A DNA stretch of 64,000 nt from Nitrospira sp. UBA2082 (GTDB taxonomy: Bacteria; Nitrospirota; Nitrospiria; Nitrospirales; Nitrospiraceae), in NCBI GenBank assembly GCA_002331335.1, contig DCZO01000016.1, positions 74,093 through 138,092 on the forward strand, written 5' to 3'. The notes beneath the pieces are model-generated. The model saw nothing but the letters and a program-made list of their open reading frames with translations. It had not been told where the DNA came from and ran no database searches. Every line of letters starts with the position of its first letter. The first letter of the stretch is position 1. Positions 17,266 to 27,000 of this stretch are shown here, one piece after another. A program made the translations under genes and the position numbers.

Positions 17266-18414
17266 TTAAAGCCCTGCGTCTTTCCGCAGCACCTTGGCCT
17301 TGTCGATCTTTTCCCAGGTGAACTCCGGTTCGTTGCGGCCAAAGTGTCCGTAGGCGGCGGTCTTGCGGAAGATCGGCCGGCGGAGCTTTAGATGCTCGAT
17401 GATGCCGCGTGGCGTCATCGGGAAATGTTTGCGCACCAGTTTGTCGAGATGATCGACAGAGACTTTCTCCGTGTTCTTCGTATCGACGAGGACTGAGACG
17501 GGGTCAGCCACACCGATCGCGTAGGCCAGCTGCACTTCGCACTTGTCGGCCAGGCCGGCCGCGACGAGGTTCTTGGCGATGTAGCGGGCCATGTAGGACG
17601 CGGAGCGGTCCACCTTCGTGGGATCCTTGCCGGAAAAGGCGCCACCGCCGTGGCTGCCGTGCCCGCCGTAGGTGTCCACGATGATTTTTCGGCCGGTCAA
17701 ACCGGTGTCGCCCATCGGGCCACCCACGACAAAGCGGCCGGTCGGGTTGATGTGGTGCTTCACGCTGGTTGGGTCGTAGAGGTTCTTCGGCATCACGGGC
17801 TTGATGACTTTCTCCATGATGTCGCGCTCGATTTGCTTCGTGGTCACATCGGGGCTGTGTTGTGTGGAGACCACGATCGTGTCGATGCGCACCGGCTTGC
17901 CGTTCTTATATTCCACGGTCACCTGTGACTTGCCGTCCGGGCGCACCCAGTCGAGGATTTTCTTTTTCCGCACCTCGGCCAAGCGGCGGGTCAGCCGGTG
18001 GGCGAGCACGATCGGCATCGGCATCAACTCGTCGGTTTCGTTCGTGGCATAGCCGAACATCAGGCCTTGGTCGCCGGCCCCTCCGGAATCGACGCCCATG
18101 GCGATATCGCCGGACTGTTGATGAATGGCGGTCAGGACCGAGCAGGTATGTGAATCAAAGCCCCAAGACGCGTCGTTATAGCCGACATCCTTGATGACGT
18201 CGCGGATGATGTCGGGAATTTCGACGTAGGCTTTGGTAGAGATTTCCCCCGCGACGAATGCGATCCCGGTCGTCAAGATCGTTTCGCACGCGACGCGGGA
18301 ATACTTATCCTGGGCGATCAGCGCGTCCAGAATGCCATCGGAAATTTGATCCGCAATCTTGTCCGGGTGTCCTTCCGTCACTGACTCCGAGGTAAACAAA
18401 TAATTGTTTCTCAT
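17266..18414 (-). CDS. metK: S-adenosylmethionine synthase
   Basis: This 382-residue enzyme makes S-adenosylmethionine from methionine and ATP, releasing phosphate and diphosphate. Signature segments are all present: TEGHPDKIADQISDGILD near the N-terminus with the ATP-binding His, the flexible-loop region GDIAMGVDSGGAGDQG, and GGGAFSGKDPTKVDRSA for the phosphate-binding loop. The length matches the bacterial family. The ATG at 18414 begins MRNNYLFTSESVTEGHP, the usual start. It is the first gene of the metK-ahcY unit. The upstream 18415-18667 stretch was examined for a SAM or SAH riboswitch and I could not recognise one. Confidence 0.96.
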   Translation of the reverse strand: MRNNYLFTSESVTEGHPDKIADQISDGILDALIAQDKYSRVACETILTTGIAFVAGEISTKAYVEIPDIIRDVIKDVGYNDASWGFDSHTCSVLTAIHQQSGDIAMGVDSGGAGDQGLMFGYATNETDELMPMPIVLAHRLTRRLAEVRKKKILDWVRPDGKSQVTVEYKNGKPVRIDTIVVSTQHSPDVTTKQIERDIMEKVIKPVMPKNLYDPTSVKHHINPTGRFVVGGPMGDTGLTGRKIIVDTYGGHGSHGGGAFSGKDPTKVDRSASYMARYIAKNLVAAGLADKCEVQLAYAIGVADPVSVLVDTKNTEKVSVDHLDKLVRKHFPMTPRGIIEHLKLRRPIFRKTAAYGHFGRNEPEFTWEKIDKAKVLRKDAGL

Positions 18415-18667
18415 GCGCCCCTCTTTCTCTTAGGTTCAAGCTGTTGTGCGCTCCCGCTGATGGTCCCAGACCGTGGCACCATGCACCGCGGCAGGTCCGT
18501 CCAGTAGAATCTTGGGGATTTTAGAGGAGATGACCGGGTTTGTCCATTACTCCAAGTGTAGGGGGAAATGGCATGGGGGTCCGGACGTTTCCTTGACAGT
18601 GCTTTTTGCACGTTTGTAAGATGATCTGATTTCAAGAAAATCGTGTCGGACTAAGGATTCGGGCCGA

Positions 18668-19228
18668 ATGACGATCGCTACTTCCCTCCTATGGATGTCT
18701 ATTGGGCTGCTTGCCGCTTCTCCCGCCATGACGGCGTTGGGGGCGCAGGCAGAGCCAGCACCATCCGTACGGACCCAGGCCAGTGAACGGCATGCGGTGA
18801 GGGTCGGCGACGAGGCGCCGAACTTTCATTTGCGCGACCTGGATGGCAATCTGACGAGCCTGTCGCAATTTCGGGGAAAGGTGGTTCTGCTCAATTTTTG
18901 GGCAACCTGGTGTGGGCCCTGTCGAGTCGAAATGCCGGCGATGGAACAACTCTATCGGACCTATTCTCGCAGGGAATTCCAAATCCTCGCGGTCTCCACG
19001 GACCCGCAAGGGGCGGCGGTCACTCGCCCATTCCAACAGAAGACCGGGTTGTCGTTTCCCATCCTCCATGACACGGAAATGCAGATCGGCCTGACCTATG
19101 GAGCCCGATCGCTTCCGATGACCTTCATGGTCGATCGTCAAGGGGTGGTTCGCCAGAAGATTTTCGGTGCCCGAGACTGGGATTCGCCGGAAGCCCGTGA
19201 ATTGGTCCAGCTGCTCATGAAATTGTAA
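18668..19228 (+). CDS. TlpA/ResA-type exported thioredoxin
   Basis: This 186-residue protein has a signal segment (about residues 4-26) and an AhpC/TSA-like thioredoxin domain with the active site FWATWCGPC near residues 77-85 and the cis-proline segment ARSLPMTFMVDRQG. Such proteins work outside the inner membrane as reductants of apocytochrome c cysteines before haem attachment. The next gene, two bases downstream, encodes CcdA, the membrane protein that passes electrons to them, so the pair forms a cytochrome c maturation unit. That fits the many CxxCH cytochromes encoded further along. Confidence 0.9.
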   Translation: MTIATSLLWMSIGLLAASPAMTALGAQAEPAPSVRTQASERHAVRVGDEAPNFHLRDLDGNLTSLSQFRGKVVLLNFWATWCGPCRVEMPAMEQLYRTYSRREFQILAVSTDPQGAAVTRPFQQKTGLSFPILHDTEMQIGLTYGARSLPMTFMVDRQGVVRQKIFGARDWDSPEARELVQLLMKL

Positions 19229-19230
19229 GC

Positions 19231-19977
19231 ATGACCCAATCGCTCCCTCAGATTTCGTTGCTCGCCGCGTTTTCAGCCGGGTTGCTCTCGTTCGTCTCGC
19301 CGTGCGTCCTGCCGCTGGTCCCGTCCTATATTTCCTATATTACCGGGCTTTCGGTCGAACAGCTGACAGACGTGTCAGAACGGGCAAAATTCAAGAAGGC
19401 GATTGTCCTGAATTCGCTCCTCTTCATCGCCGGATTTTCCGCTGTCTTCATTGCGTTCGGCGCGTCGGCCAGCCTGCTGGGGCAAGTCCTCGTGACCTAT
19501 CAGGACGCCATTCGTCGTATTGGCGGTGTGCTGATCGTCGTATTCGGGCTGTACCTCCTGGGGGTGCTGAATCTGAATTTCTTGAAAATGGAACATCGCT
19601 ATCAGTTCCGCAACCGCCCGGCGGGCTACCTTGGGTCGTTCTTCATCGGGGTCGCATTTGCCGCGGGCTGGACACCTTGCGTAGGGCCGGTATTAGGATC
19701 GATCTTGCTGTACGCCGGCACGACAGACTCCCTGCTTGACGGTGTCGTGCTGTTGTCGTCCTACTCATTGGGACTGGGTTTGCCGTTGTTTCTCACGGCG
19801 CTAGGCGTGGATCGGTTTCTCGCCTATTTCAAAGAAGTGCGAGCCTATCTGTGGGGTGTTTCTACGGTGAGCGGAGTGTTGCTGGTTGTCGTCGGCGTGA
19901 TGATCTACGCCAATTCCCTCACGATGGTGACCAGCTTTCTGGAGCGGTACGGTATCGGTTGGTATCTCGGTCAATGA
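19231..19977 (+). CDS. ccdA: Cytochrome c biogenesis protein CcdA
   Basis: This 248-residue integral membrane protein has six predicted helices. The conserved Cys pair lies in SFVSPCVLPLVPSYISYI (helix 1) and GWTPCVGPVLGSILLYAG (helix 4). CcdA carries reducing equivalents from cytoplasmic thioredoxin to periplasmic thioredoxin-like proteins such as the TlpA/ResA-type protein encoded just upstream. Length and motifs are normal. The start two bases after the TlpA-type stop indicates translational coupling. Confidence 0.93.
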   Translation: MTQSLPQISLLAAFSAGLLSFVSPCVLPLVPSYISYITGLSVEQLTDVSERAKFKKAIVLNSLLFIAGFSAVFIAFGASASLLGQVLVTYQDAIRRIGGVLIVVFGLYLLGVLNLNFLKMEHRYQFRNRPAGYLGSFFIGVAFAAGWTPCVGPVLGSILLYAGTTDSLLDGVVLLSSYSLGLGLPLFLTALGVDRFLAYFKEVRAYLWGVSTVSGVLLVVVGVMIYANSLTMVTSFLERYGIGWYLGQ

Positions 19978-20030
19978 CAGAGCGGCTGGCAGCTGATTTC
20001 ACGAGCCGGTTTCGCCGAGTATTCTGGCCC

Positions 20031-20057
20031 ACACTCAGCACTCAATTCTCAGCACTC
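20031..20057. repeat. Short repeat, CTCAGCACTC type
   Basis: CTCAGCACTC occurs twice (20034-20043 and 20048-20057) with AATT between. It lies between convergent ccdA and bamD. The same ACTCAGCAC word occurs at 58312-58320 between cytochrome genes. Confidence 0.6.
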
Positions 20058-20071
20058 GCTGTTTAAATTGA

Positions 20072-21019
20072 TCAGCACCAGGCGCCGAGGCGGCACGCGG
20101 TAAAGGTTTGTCCGGTTGGACTGACGGAAGAAGCGCCCAATGATCCGAAGGGAGGGGCAGCTTGGTTAGAGGACAGGCCCGACGTGTATGGTCTAGACGA
20201 CACCGGTCCCGCGTCAGACGCAATGGCCGAATCCGATTTCTGGGCGAGCAAGGGAGGGTACGCCCCTCCGAGCGTTGCAAGCAGGCTTTTCCCATCGGCT
20301 GCCGCGCTGCTGTTCGGATATTTTTCAAGAAGGAGCGTGAGATCAGCTCTGGCCCAATCATCAGCCCCCAACTCATGATGGCTCATGGCCAGAAAATATA
20401 AGGCGTCCGGGGCAACGGGGCGATCTGGGTAGGTCTTGAAGATTTGTTCAAATCGATGTGCGGCGGCCAAGTAGGAGCCGCGCCGGTAGTAAAATCGTCC
20501 TACGAACAGATGCATCTCCGCCATCCAATTGTGGCACTCTTCCAGTTTCTCTAGCGACTGTGCATCGTACCGGCTTCCAGGAAAATCCTTTCGCACTCGT
20601 TCAAACGCGGCAATCGCCTTTTGGATAGGTTCGGGGTCTCGATCGATGCTTCTGCCCATCTTCAGATGCACTTCACCGATCCGGAATGCCGCATACGGGG
20701 CGAGTACATGGTTTCGATACATCTCAAGGAATCGGGAGTACTCCACCAGTGCTTCGGCGTACTCCTCTTTCTCGACGTACGCTTCTCCACGTTTGATCAT
20801 GACGTTGGGGTGATAGTATCGCTCGGCGGTGTCTTCGACAAAGATCTGTTCATCCGTGCCGGTGAGGGCTTGCTTCACAGCGCCCCGGAGGTCTTTGGGA
20901 GTCGTAGAACAAGCTGCGAGGAAGCTCTGCGCCACGAGGAGGCAGCTCAGGGCGATCACGCAGGATGGTCCTGACGGTCGATCGGCTGAGGTGCGTGGAG
21001 GGAATAGTGAGAACGCCAT
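20072..21019 (-). CDS. bamD: Outer membrane assembly lipoprotein BamD
   Basis: This 315-residue lipoprotein starts at the ATG at 21019 (MAFSLFPPRTS...), giving a signal peptide with lipobox LAAC. An upstream open frame runs further but would overlap fabH, so I rejected it. TPR-like repeats cover about residues 65-240, for example YAEALVEYSRFLEMY, PIQKAIAAFERVRKDFPGS and YYRRGSYLAAAHRFEQIF, which is the BamD/YfiO pattern. In the Bam complex it helps insert beta-barrel proteins into the outer membrane. The tail after about residue 245 is Pro- and Ser-rich and longer than usual. The gene is divergent from fabH. Confidence 0.88.
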   Translation of the reverse strand: MAFSLFPPRTSADRPSGPSCVIALSCLLVAQSFLAACSTTPKDLRGAVKQALTGTDEQIFVEDTAERYYHPNVMIKRGEAYVEKEEYAEALVEYSRFLEMYRNHVLAPYAAFRIGEVHLKMGRSIDRDPEPIQKAIAAFERVRKDFPGSRYDAQSLEKLEECHNWMAEMHLFVGRFYYRRGSYLAAAHRFEQIFKTYPDRPVAPDALYFLAMSHHELGADDWARADLTLLLEKYPNSSAAADGKSLLATLGGAYPPLLAQKSDSAIASDAGPVSSRPYTSGLSSNQAAPPFGSLGASSVSPTGQTFTACRLGAWC

Positions 21020-21172
21020 AGCCGTTATTGATAGCAAGCGCGAGGGAGAAAAAGCAAGAAGAGCAAGGAAAAAAGGGGTTTGGTTGACCCGCCCCACAGG
21101 GCTCCCTATAATCCCCGCGCGATCAAGGTCCACTCGGCGTTCCCTCCACATGAACCACGACCGGCGGGAGTC

Positions 21173-22165
21173 ATGATTCGAGTCAGGGTGATTGGAACCG
21201 GCAGTTATCTCCCTCACCGGGTCGTCACGAACGAGGAGATTGCGGCTCCGCTCGGGCTTGCGTCGGACCACATTCGACGGCTGACCGGCATCAAGGAACG
21301 GCGTTGGGCGGCAGACAGCGAAGCGCCTTCCGATATGGCGATCGAGGCCGGGCGCCGGGCCCTGTCCGCGGCCGGCTGCCAAGCGTCTGCGATTGAAGCG
21401 ATTATCCTGTCGACGACGTCGCCGGACACCGTCTTCCCTTCGACCGCCTGTTATGTTCAGCGGGGGCTGGGGTGTCAGGGGGTGGGAGCCTTCGATGTAT
21501 CCGCCTCGTGCTCCGGCTTTCTCTATGGACTCTCCATGGGGCAGGCCATGATTCAGAGCGGACAGCTGAAGACCTGTCTTGTGGCGGCGTCCGAGGTCAA
21601 GTCTCGATCACTCGATCTCAAGAATCAAGAGACCGCCATGCTGTTCGGCGACGGGGCTGGGGCCGTCGTATTGCGGGGTGAAGACGATCACAACCCCGAT
21701 TGGCGTGGGATTCTTGGAATCAGGCTGCACGCGGATGGATCTCGTCATGGCCTGATTCGCGTGCAGGCCGGTGGGTCACGAACTCCGTCAACGCGTGCGA
21801 CGCTAGAGAAACAGGAACATACGATCCGTATGCAGGGAACCGCGCTCTATCGGGTCGCGATTCGGCGGATCGAGCAGGCCGTGCAAGATCTCTTGAAGGA
21901 ATTTGGCGTAGGCATCGGCGAGATTGCACAGGTGGTGCTGCATCAGGCCAACGGCAGGATTTTGCACCAGGTTGCCGACCGCCTGGAAATTCCACAGAAC
22001 AAACTGACATCGGTCATCGAGCGGTACGGCAACACGTCATCGGCCTCTCTGCCGATTGCGGTCGATACGGCCGTGCGTGGTGGAGCCATCGCCGCTGGTG
22101 ATCTTGTGCTGTTAGGCAGCTTTGGCGGAGGTGTGACGTGGGCCACCGGGCTTGTGCGGTGGTAA
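21173..22165 (+). CDS. fabH: 3-oxoacyl-ACP synthase III
   Basis: This 330-residue enzyme condenses acetyl-CoA with malonyl-ACP to start fatty acid synthesis. The catalytic triad is visible: Cys113 in DVSASCSGFLYG, His in LHQANGRIL, and Asn in RYGNTSSASLP. The glycine loop GSFGGGVTWA closes the C-terminus. I chose the ATG at 21173, eight bases after GGGAG; it gives the standard start MIRVRVIGTGSYLP. The gene stands apart from other fab genes in this window. Convergent with the PhoR-like kinase gene 35 bases downstream. Confidence 0.93.
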   Translation: MIRVRVIGTGSYLPHRVVTNEEIAAPLGLASDHIRRLTGIKERRWAADSEAPSDMAIEAGRRALSAAGCQASAIEAIILSTTSPDTVFPSTACYVQRGLGCQGVGAFDVSASCSGFLYGLSMGQAMIQSGQLKTCLVAASEVKSRSLDLKNQETAMLFGDGAGAVVLRGEDDHNPDWRGILGIRLHADGSRHGLIRVQAGGSRTPSTRATLEKQEHTIRMQGTALYRVAIRRIEQAVQDLLKEFGVGIGEIAQVVLHQANGRILHQVADRLEIPQNKLTSVIERYGNTSSASLPIAVDTAVRGGAIAAGDLVLLGSFGGGVTWATGLVRW

Positions 22166-22200
22166 GGGTGATAGAACGGGGCTACGCTCTGGTGGCGTCC

Positions 22201-23589
<1,389 letters not shown>

Positions 23590-23609
23590 GCGTTCTTGCC
23601 CATCAACGA

Positions 23610-24308
23610 TTACAGTTCCTTGAGTTTGTATCCCATCGACTTCACGGAGACGATGGCCTCGTCGAGCAGCGGAAGTTTTTGCTTGAGCCGCCGGATATGG
23701 ACATCGACCGTTCTGGTGGTTCCATAGTAGTCGTAGCCCCATACGGCATTGAGGAGGATGTCGCGGGTCAGGACTCGCCCCGGATTCCGGAGGAGATGTT
23801 CGAGCAGCCCAAACTCCTTCGCCGTTAACAGCACTTCCTTTTCGCCCAGGCGAACCTCATGCCGTCCGAGGTCCATCGCCAGAGGGCCGTACCGGTAGCG
23901 GGTGGATTCGGCGGCCGGCGCGCGTTCCAGCCGGCGCAGCAAGGCCTTCGCCCGCGCGACCAGCGCCTTCGGGCTGAAGGGTTTGGTCACGTAATCGTCG
24001 GCGCCGAGTTCGAGCCCGATCACCGTATCCGATTCTTCGGCTTTGGCCGTCAGCATGATGATCGGGAGCATTGCCGTTTCTGGAGCGGCGCGCACCCGTT
24101 TGCAGACTTCGAGCCCGTCCATTTCAGGCAGCATGAGATCCAGCATGAGAAGGTCCGGCTTCTCTTCTTGTATTTTCTTCAGCGCCTCGATCCCGGTCGT
24201 TGCCGTGAGCACTCGAAACCCTTCTTTCTCCAGGTAGTGTGTGACGAGTTTGAGAATATCCCGCTCGTCTTCAACGATGAGGACTCTCTTGCTGCCCGAA
24301 GCGGTCAT
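23610..24308 (-). CDS. PhoB-like response regulator (OmpR family)
   Basis: This 232-residue transcription factor has a receiver domain at residues 7-120 with Asp57 in LMLDLMLPEMDG and Lys in YVTKPFSPKAL. A winged-helix DNA-binding domain follows at about 135-232 with LTAKEFGLLEHLLRNPGRVL and the recognition helix segment RTVDVHIRRLKQKL. Length and layout match PhoB. It is the first gene of a two-gene operon with the PhoR-like kinase. It probably binds tandem direct repeats upstream of target genes; none is evident in its own leader. Confidence 0.9.
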   Translation of the reverse strand: MTASGSKRVLIVEDERDILKLVTHYLEKEGFRVLTATTGIEALKKIQEEKPDLLMLDLMLPEMDGLEVCKRVRAAPETAMLPIIMLTAKAEESDTVIGLELGADDYVTKPFSPKALVARAKALLRRLERAPAAESTRYRYGPLAMDLGRHEVRLGEKEVLLTAKEFGLLEHLLRNPGRVLTRDILLNAVWGYDYYGTTRTVDVHIRRLKQKLPLLDEAIVSVKSMGYKLKEL

Positions 24309-24396
24309 AGGACACCGAGCCTACGGCGGAGGGGGGAGAGAGTCAAGCGAATGGGCGGTAAACCATCAGGAGCGGGGATCGTGGATTGACGGGCCG

Positions 24397-25422
24397 CTAC
24401 TTGTACGCGACTGCCGCGCTCGACGGGCCGGCTAGGTGAATGATCTCGAACCGTGTGAAGCCGGCCTCGCCGCACCACCGGCGGAAATCGGCGCCGGAAT
24501 AATCGAAGGCATCGCCGAACTCGATGAGCATGTTGAGCGACATCAGCAGCCCCTGCACGTTTTCGCGTCGGGCGTCGTCGATGAGCGCTTCGATGGCCAC
24601 CAGCGCGCCGCCGGGCGGCAATGCGTCGTAGGCGGATCGGATCAGGTGCATCTTCTGCTCCAAATTCCAGTCGTGCAGAATCATGCCCATCGTGATGAGA
24701 TCGGCCTTCGGCAGCCTGTCCTTGAAGAAATCGCCGGCGGCTGTGCGCACGCGATGCTCCAGTCCGGCGGCGGCGATGTGCTTCCTCGCGATCGGTTCGA
24801 CCACCGGCAGATCGAAGCTGGTGCAGGTAAGATGCGGGTGCCGCTTTGCCACCTCGATGCTGAGCAGGCCGGTCGCACCGCCCACGTCGCACAGCGTCTG
24901 AAATTTCGAGAAGTCGAATTTTTCCGCGAACGTTTCGAAGTTGATGCGGGAAATGCCGGTCATGGCGCCCATGAACTGTTCCAGCCTGGGCAGGTCCGAA
25001 TAGAGCTCCTCGAACATCCCTTTCTGGCCGTGCTTAATCTCGTTCTGCGGACGGCCGGTCCGCAAGGCCTCAGGCAAGTCATTCCAAAATTTGAACAGCC
25101 GCTCGTTGAGCATGACGAGAATCCCGCCGATATACCGCGGGCTGGCCGCATCGAGGAACATCGCGCCTTCCGGTGTGTTGAAATATTTCGCCTGCGGGCC
25201 ATCGCCGTCGCGGTCCAAAAACTTCATCGCGACGAGCGCGTCAAAAAAGTCGGGATTGGCCCGTGGATGGAGTCGGAGTTCTTTCCCCAGCTCTGCTCCC
25301 GTGAGACGACGTCCGCCGAGTGTGGTAAACACGCCCATCTCGACGGCCGTCAGCAGGACCTTGGAGCCCCAAAAGCCGAAGGCCGTCTGCAAAATGGAAG
25401 AGGGATTGAGAGAAGCGTTCAT
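24397..25422 (-). CDS. SAM-dependent O-methyltransferase (acetylserotonin OMT-like, methyltransf_2)
   Basis: This 341-residue protein has an N-terminal winged-helix dimerisation domain (about 1-105: LLTAVEMGVFTTLGG, LTGAELGKEL, DALVAMKFLDRDGDG) and a C-terminal Rossmann-like methyltransferase domain with CDVGGATGLLSIEVAKRHP, FDLPVVEP, and the catalytic HDW motif in MILHDWNLEQ. This is the plant-type O-methyltransferase architecture also used in bacterial pigment and polyketide synthesis. The substrate cannot be told, and no biosynthetic genes flank it. The ATG at 25422 begins MNASLNPSSILQTAF, consistent with family starts. Confidence 0.85.
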   Translation of the reverse strand: MNASLNPSSILQTAFGFWGSKVLLTAVEMGVFTTLGGRRLTGAELGKELRLHPRANPDFFDALVAMKFLDRDGDGPQAKYFNTPEGAMFLDAASPRYIGGILVMLNERLFKFWNDLPEALRTGRPQNEIKHGQKGMFEELYSDLPRLEQFMGAMTGISRINFETFAEKFDFSKFQTLCDVGGATGLLSIEVAKRHPHLTCTSFDLPVVEPIARKHIAAAGLEHRVRTAAGDFFKDRLPKADLITMGMILHDWNLEQKMHLIRSAYDALPPGGALVAIEALIDDARRENVQGLLMSLNMLIEFGDAFDYSGADFRRWCGEAGFTRFEIIHLAGPSSAAVAYK

Positions 25423-25511
25423 TGGGCGACAATAATCCTATCGGAGAATAATCGCTGTGCGTAGAGCGTACGGTGGAGGGAGGGGAGAGTCAAGTCGAGA
25501 AGAGTAGTTCG

Positions 25512-25733
25512 CTAGAGTGATTCGATGAGAAGTCCGTCGCGATCAGCATAGATGTCGCGGATCAGTGCTTCGGCGTCAAGCGTGCCCTTCCACTGTCCCG
25601 CGCTGCGCTGAAACGCCTCGCGGTCGGTCGGAGCAAGGATGGTTACCATGACTTCCTGCCCCTCCAGCAGGTCGATCTGTTCAAGAGGTTCGATAACGCC
25701 GCCCTTGACGCGGGCACGGATGGGGTTGCTCAT
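25512..25733 (-). CDS. DUF104 (AF2212-like) antitoxin, orphan
   Basis: A 73-residue protein with the DUF104 signature IRARVKGGVIEPLEQIDLLE followed by GQEVMVTI. This AbrB/SpoVT-like beta fold is usually the antitoxin of a PIN-domain RNase toxin. I chose the ATG at 25733 because AGGGAGGA precedes it; the frame opens further upstream without a ribosome-binding site. No PIN gene follows: the next gene downstream is the methyltransferase. It is therefore an orphan antitoxin at the left border of an accessory region. Confidence 0.8.
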   Translation of the reverse strand: MSNPIRARVKGGVIEPLEQIDLLEGQEVMVTILAPTDREAFQRSAGQWKGTLDAEALIRDIYADRDGLLIESL

Positions 25734-26184
25734 ATCAGTCCTCCCTGGAGGGGACACTATGACTTGTCCCACAGTATAGGGCACCTCGCGCGCTTGTCAA
25801 TGTTAGGCCCCGGCATGTTAGGCCCAGACAGCTAGCTGTTCTGGCTAGTAATTAGGGTGTGGGTGAGATGTAAGAAGTCCGTTAACATGCGGCTCAGAGA
25901 TAAAATTAGGGGTCAGGCCCCCCCGCATGTCTTAAACCGGGGCGGCCGAGGAATCCAGAGCCCGGCTGACCGCCTGTGATAGGACCTGCCAACACCGAGT
26001 CAGATGGCGCAGAGAGCCGTGAGGGTGCGCCGGGATAGGCTGACTAAGCATGCAGTGTTTGCGAGGCTCCAGAGGGGGGAGAAAAGTCTTGCTAAGTATG
26101 GGAAACGCTTATTAGGATTGACCAGAATTAATAAACCAGTTGGCCTGGATAGGCTGACCAACCTATTCAATAGTTAGGACTTCA
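25734..26184. other. Gene-poor border of the cassette region with core-like sites
   Basis: Two GTTAGGC sequences (25802-25808, 25817-25823) match the integron core GTTRRRY. A third, GTTAGGAC, begins at 26174 and is the true left end of cassette 1. A foldable attC upstream of 26174 could not be found, so an earlier cassette is decayed or absent. The 12-base word GGATAGGCTGAC occurs twice, near 26034 and 26150. Confidence 0.5.
26004..26177 (+). CDS. Possible small basic protein
   Basis: An uninterrupted 57-codon frame from ATG 26004 to TAG 26175 encodes a strongly basic product (MAQRAVRVRRDRLTKHAVFA...). Its stop codon lies in the core site that begins cassette 1, as is common for integron cassette genes. 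There is no clear ribosome-binding site and I recognise no family. It may be a chance frame. Confidence 0.25.
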   Translation: MAQRAVRVRRDRLTKHAVFARLQRGEKSLAKYGKRLLGLTRINKPVGLDRLTNLFNS

Positions 26185-26682
26185 ATGGCTTCTTGGTTCA
26201 AGGCGAGGCACCCGCGAAATATTCCGGCTGGGTACCACAAGCCGATTGGTCAACTTATAGTTCGCTGGAATTTCACAGAACTCTATCTACAGAGCATTAT
26301 TTGGCATATTTGGAGTATCAAAGACCCTAAAGTTGCGCGGCTGCTCACATGGGACCTCAGTGCTGTATCGAAGGTCGAGTTGTTCCAGCATCTAGTGCCG
26401 CTCTGGATCACAGACCTGACCGAACAAACCGAGTTAACCGCAATCGCGAAAGACGTTGAGTCGTTAAGGATCAAGAGAAATCGAGTAGCGCATGGCATTT
26501 GGGGATCCAAGCCAGGCGAACGAAAGAAGTTGCGTCTGTTTCAAATCAAACGTGAAACGCGCATTCGCCCGAGAGCCATACCACTGACTGTTTCGGATTT
26601 GAAGGCATGGGCTATTGAAATCGATAAGCTGAATCTCCGGCTTGTCAGGTTCCATAAGAAACTAGGTGCGCCAATACCATGA
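26185..26682 (+). CDS. Cassette 1: hypothetical protein with HEPN-like RNRVAHG motif
   Basis: A 165-residue, mostly helical protein. Residues near 95-101 read RNRVAHG, matching the RX4H catalytic motif of HEPN ribonucleases, preceded by a helix (LTAIAKDVESLRIK) as in that fold. The C-terminal third is basic. The gene begins 11 bases after the core site GTTAGGAC (26174) and its stop lies 10 bases before the complementary GTCCTAAC (26692), so it is the payload of one integron cassette. It is AT-richer than core genes. A role as an RNA-cutting toxin or defence protein is inferred from the motif; the family is not recognised with certainty. Confidence 0.7.
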   Translation: MASWFKARHPRNIPAGYHKPIGQLIVRWNFTELYLQSIIWHIWSIKDPKVARLLTWDLSAVSKVELFQHLVPLWITDLTEQTELTAIAKDVESLRIKRNRVAHGIWGSKPGERKKLRLFQIKRETRIRPRAIPLTVSDLKAWAIEIDKLNLRLVRFHKKLGAPIP

Positions 26683-26691
26683 GTCGGTCGA

Positions 26692-26782
26692 GTCCTAACT
26701 ATTTGCTCCTGCCGACGCCCGGGGCAACGCGCCACGTGTCCTGGAGTTTTCGTGGCGGGCGCGGCAGAGTAAAACGTTATGC
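26692..26782 (+). other. attC recombination site 1 (integron)
   Basis: The site begins with GTCCTAAC (26692-26699), the complement of the core that opens cassette 1, and ends with the core GTTATGC (26776-26782). Between them, TTTGCTCCTGCCGACGCCC pairs with GGGCGCGGCAGAGTAAA, leaving two unpaired extra bases on one side. Those resemble the extrahelical bases that orient attC folding. An inner CGCCACG/CGTGGCG stem closes the hairpin. Confidence 0.85.
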
Positions 26783-27000
26783 GGTAGGGGACGCCGGGTG
26801 GCATTCGTCGCGCGATGGCCGCCATCGGCCAGATGCAGATAATTACCTCCAATCTGAATTCCCCCATTACCCTCCTCGGCGTAACGTATTGGCGTGGTTG
26901 TGGTAGCCGCAATCATGGCGGAGTGGTCAGTCGTACTCGCGCCACCAAAGTCGGCATCGTGCACTCGGGGGCAGTAGTCGAAGAACAGGGAGCAACGGCT

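Noticed and set aside
18415..18667. Possible SAM or SAH riboswitch upstream of metK
   Set aside because: The stretch has a few short complementary words but none of the conserved cores that I know for SAM-I, SAM-II or SAH classes.
21020..21382. N-terminal extension of the BamD frame
   Set aside because: It would overlap the divergent fabH start and place the lipobox in the middle of the protein. The ATG at 21019 gives a proper lipoprotein signal.
22166..22200. Terminator between fabH and the PhoR-like gene
   Set aside because: Only six complementary bases (GTAAGG/CCTTAC) and no T-run.
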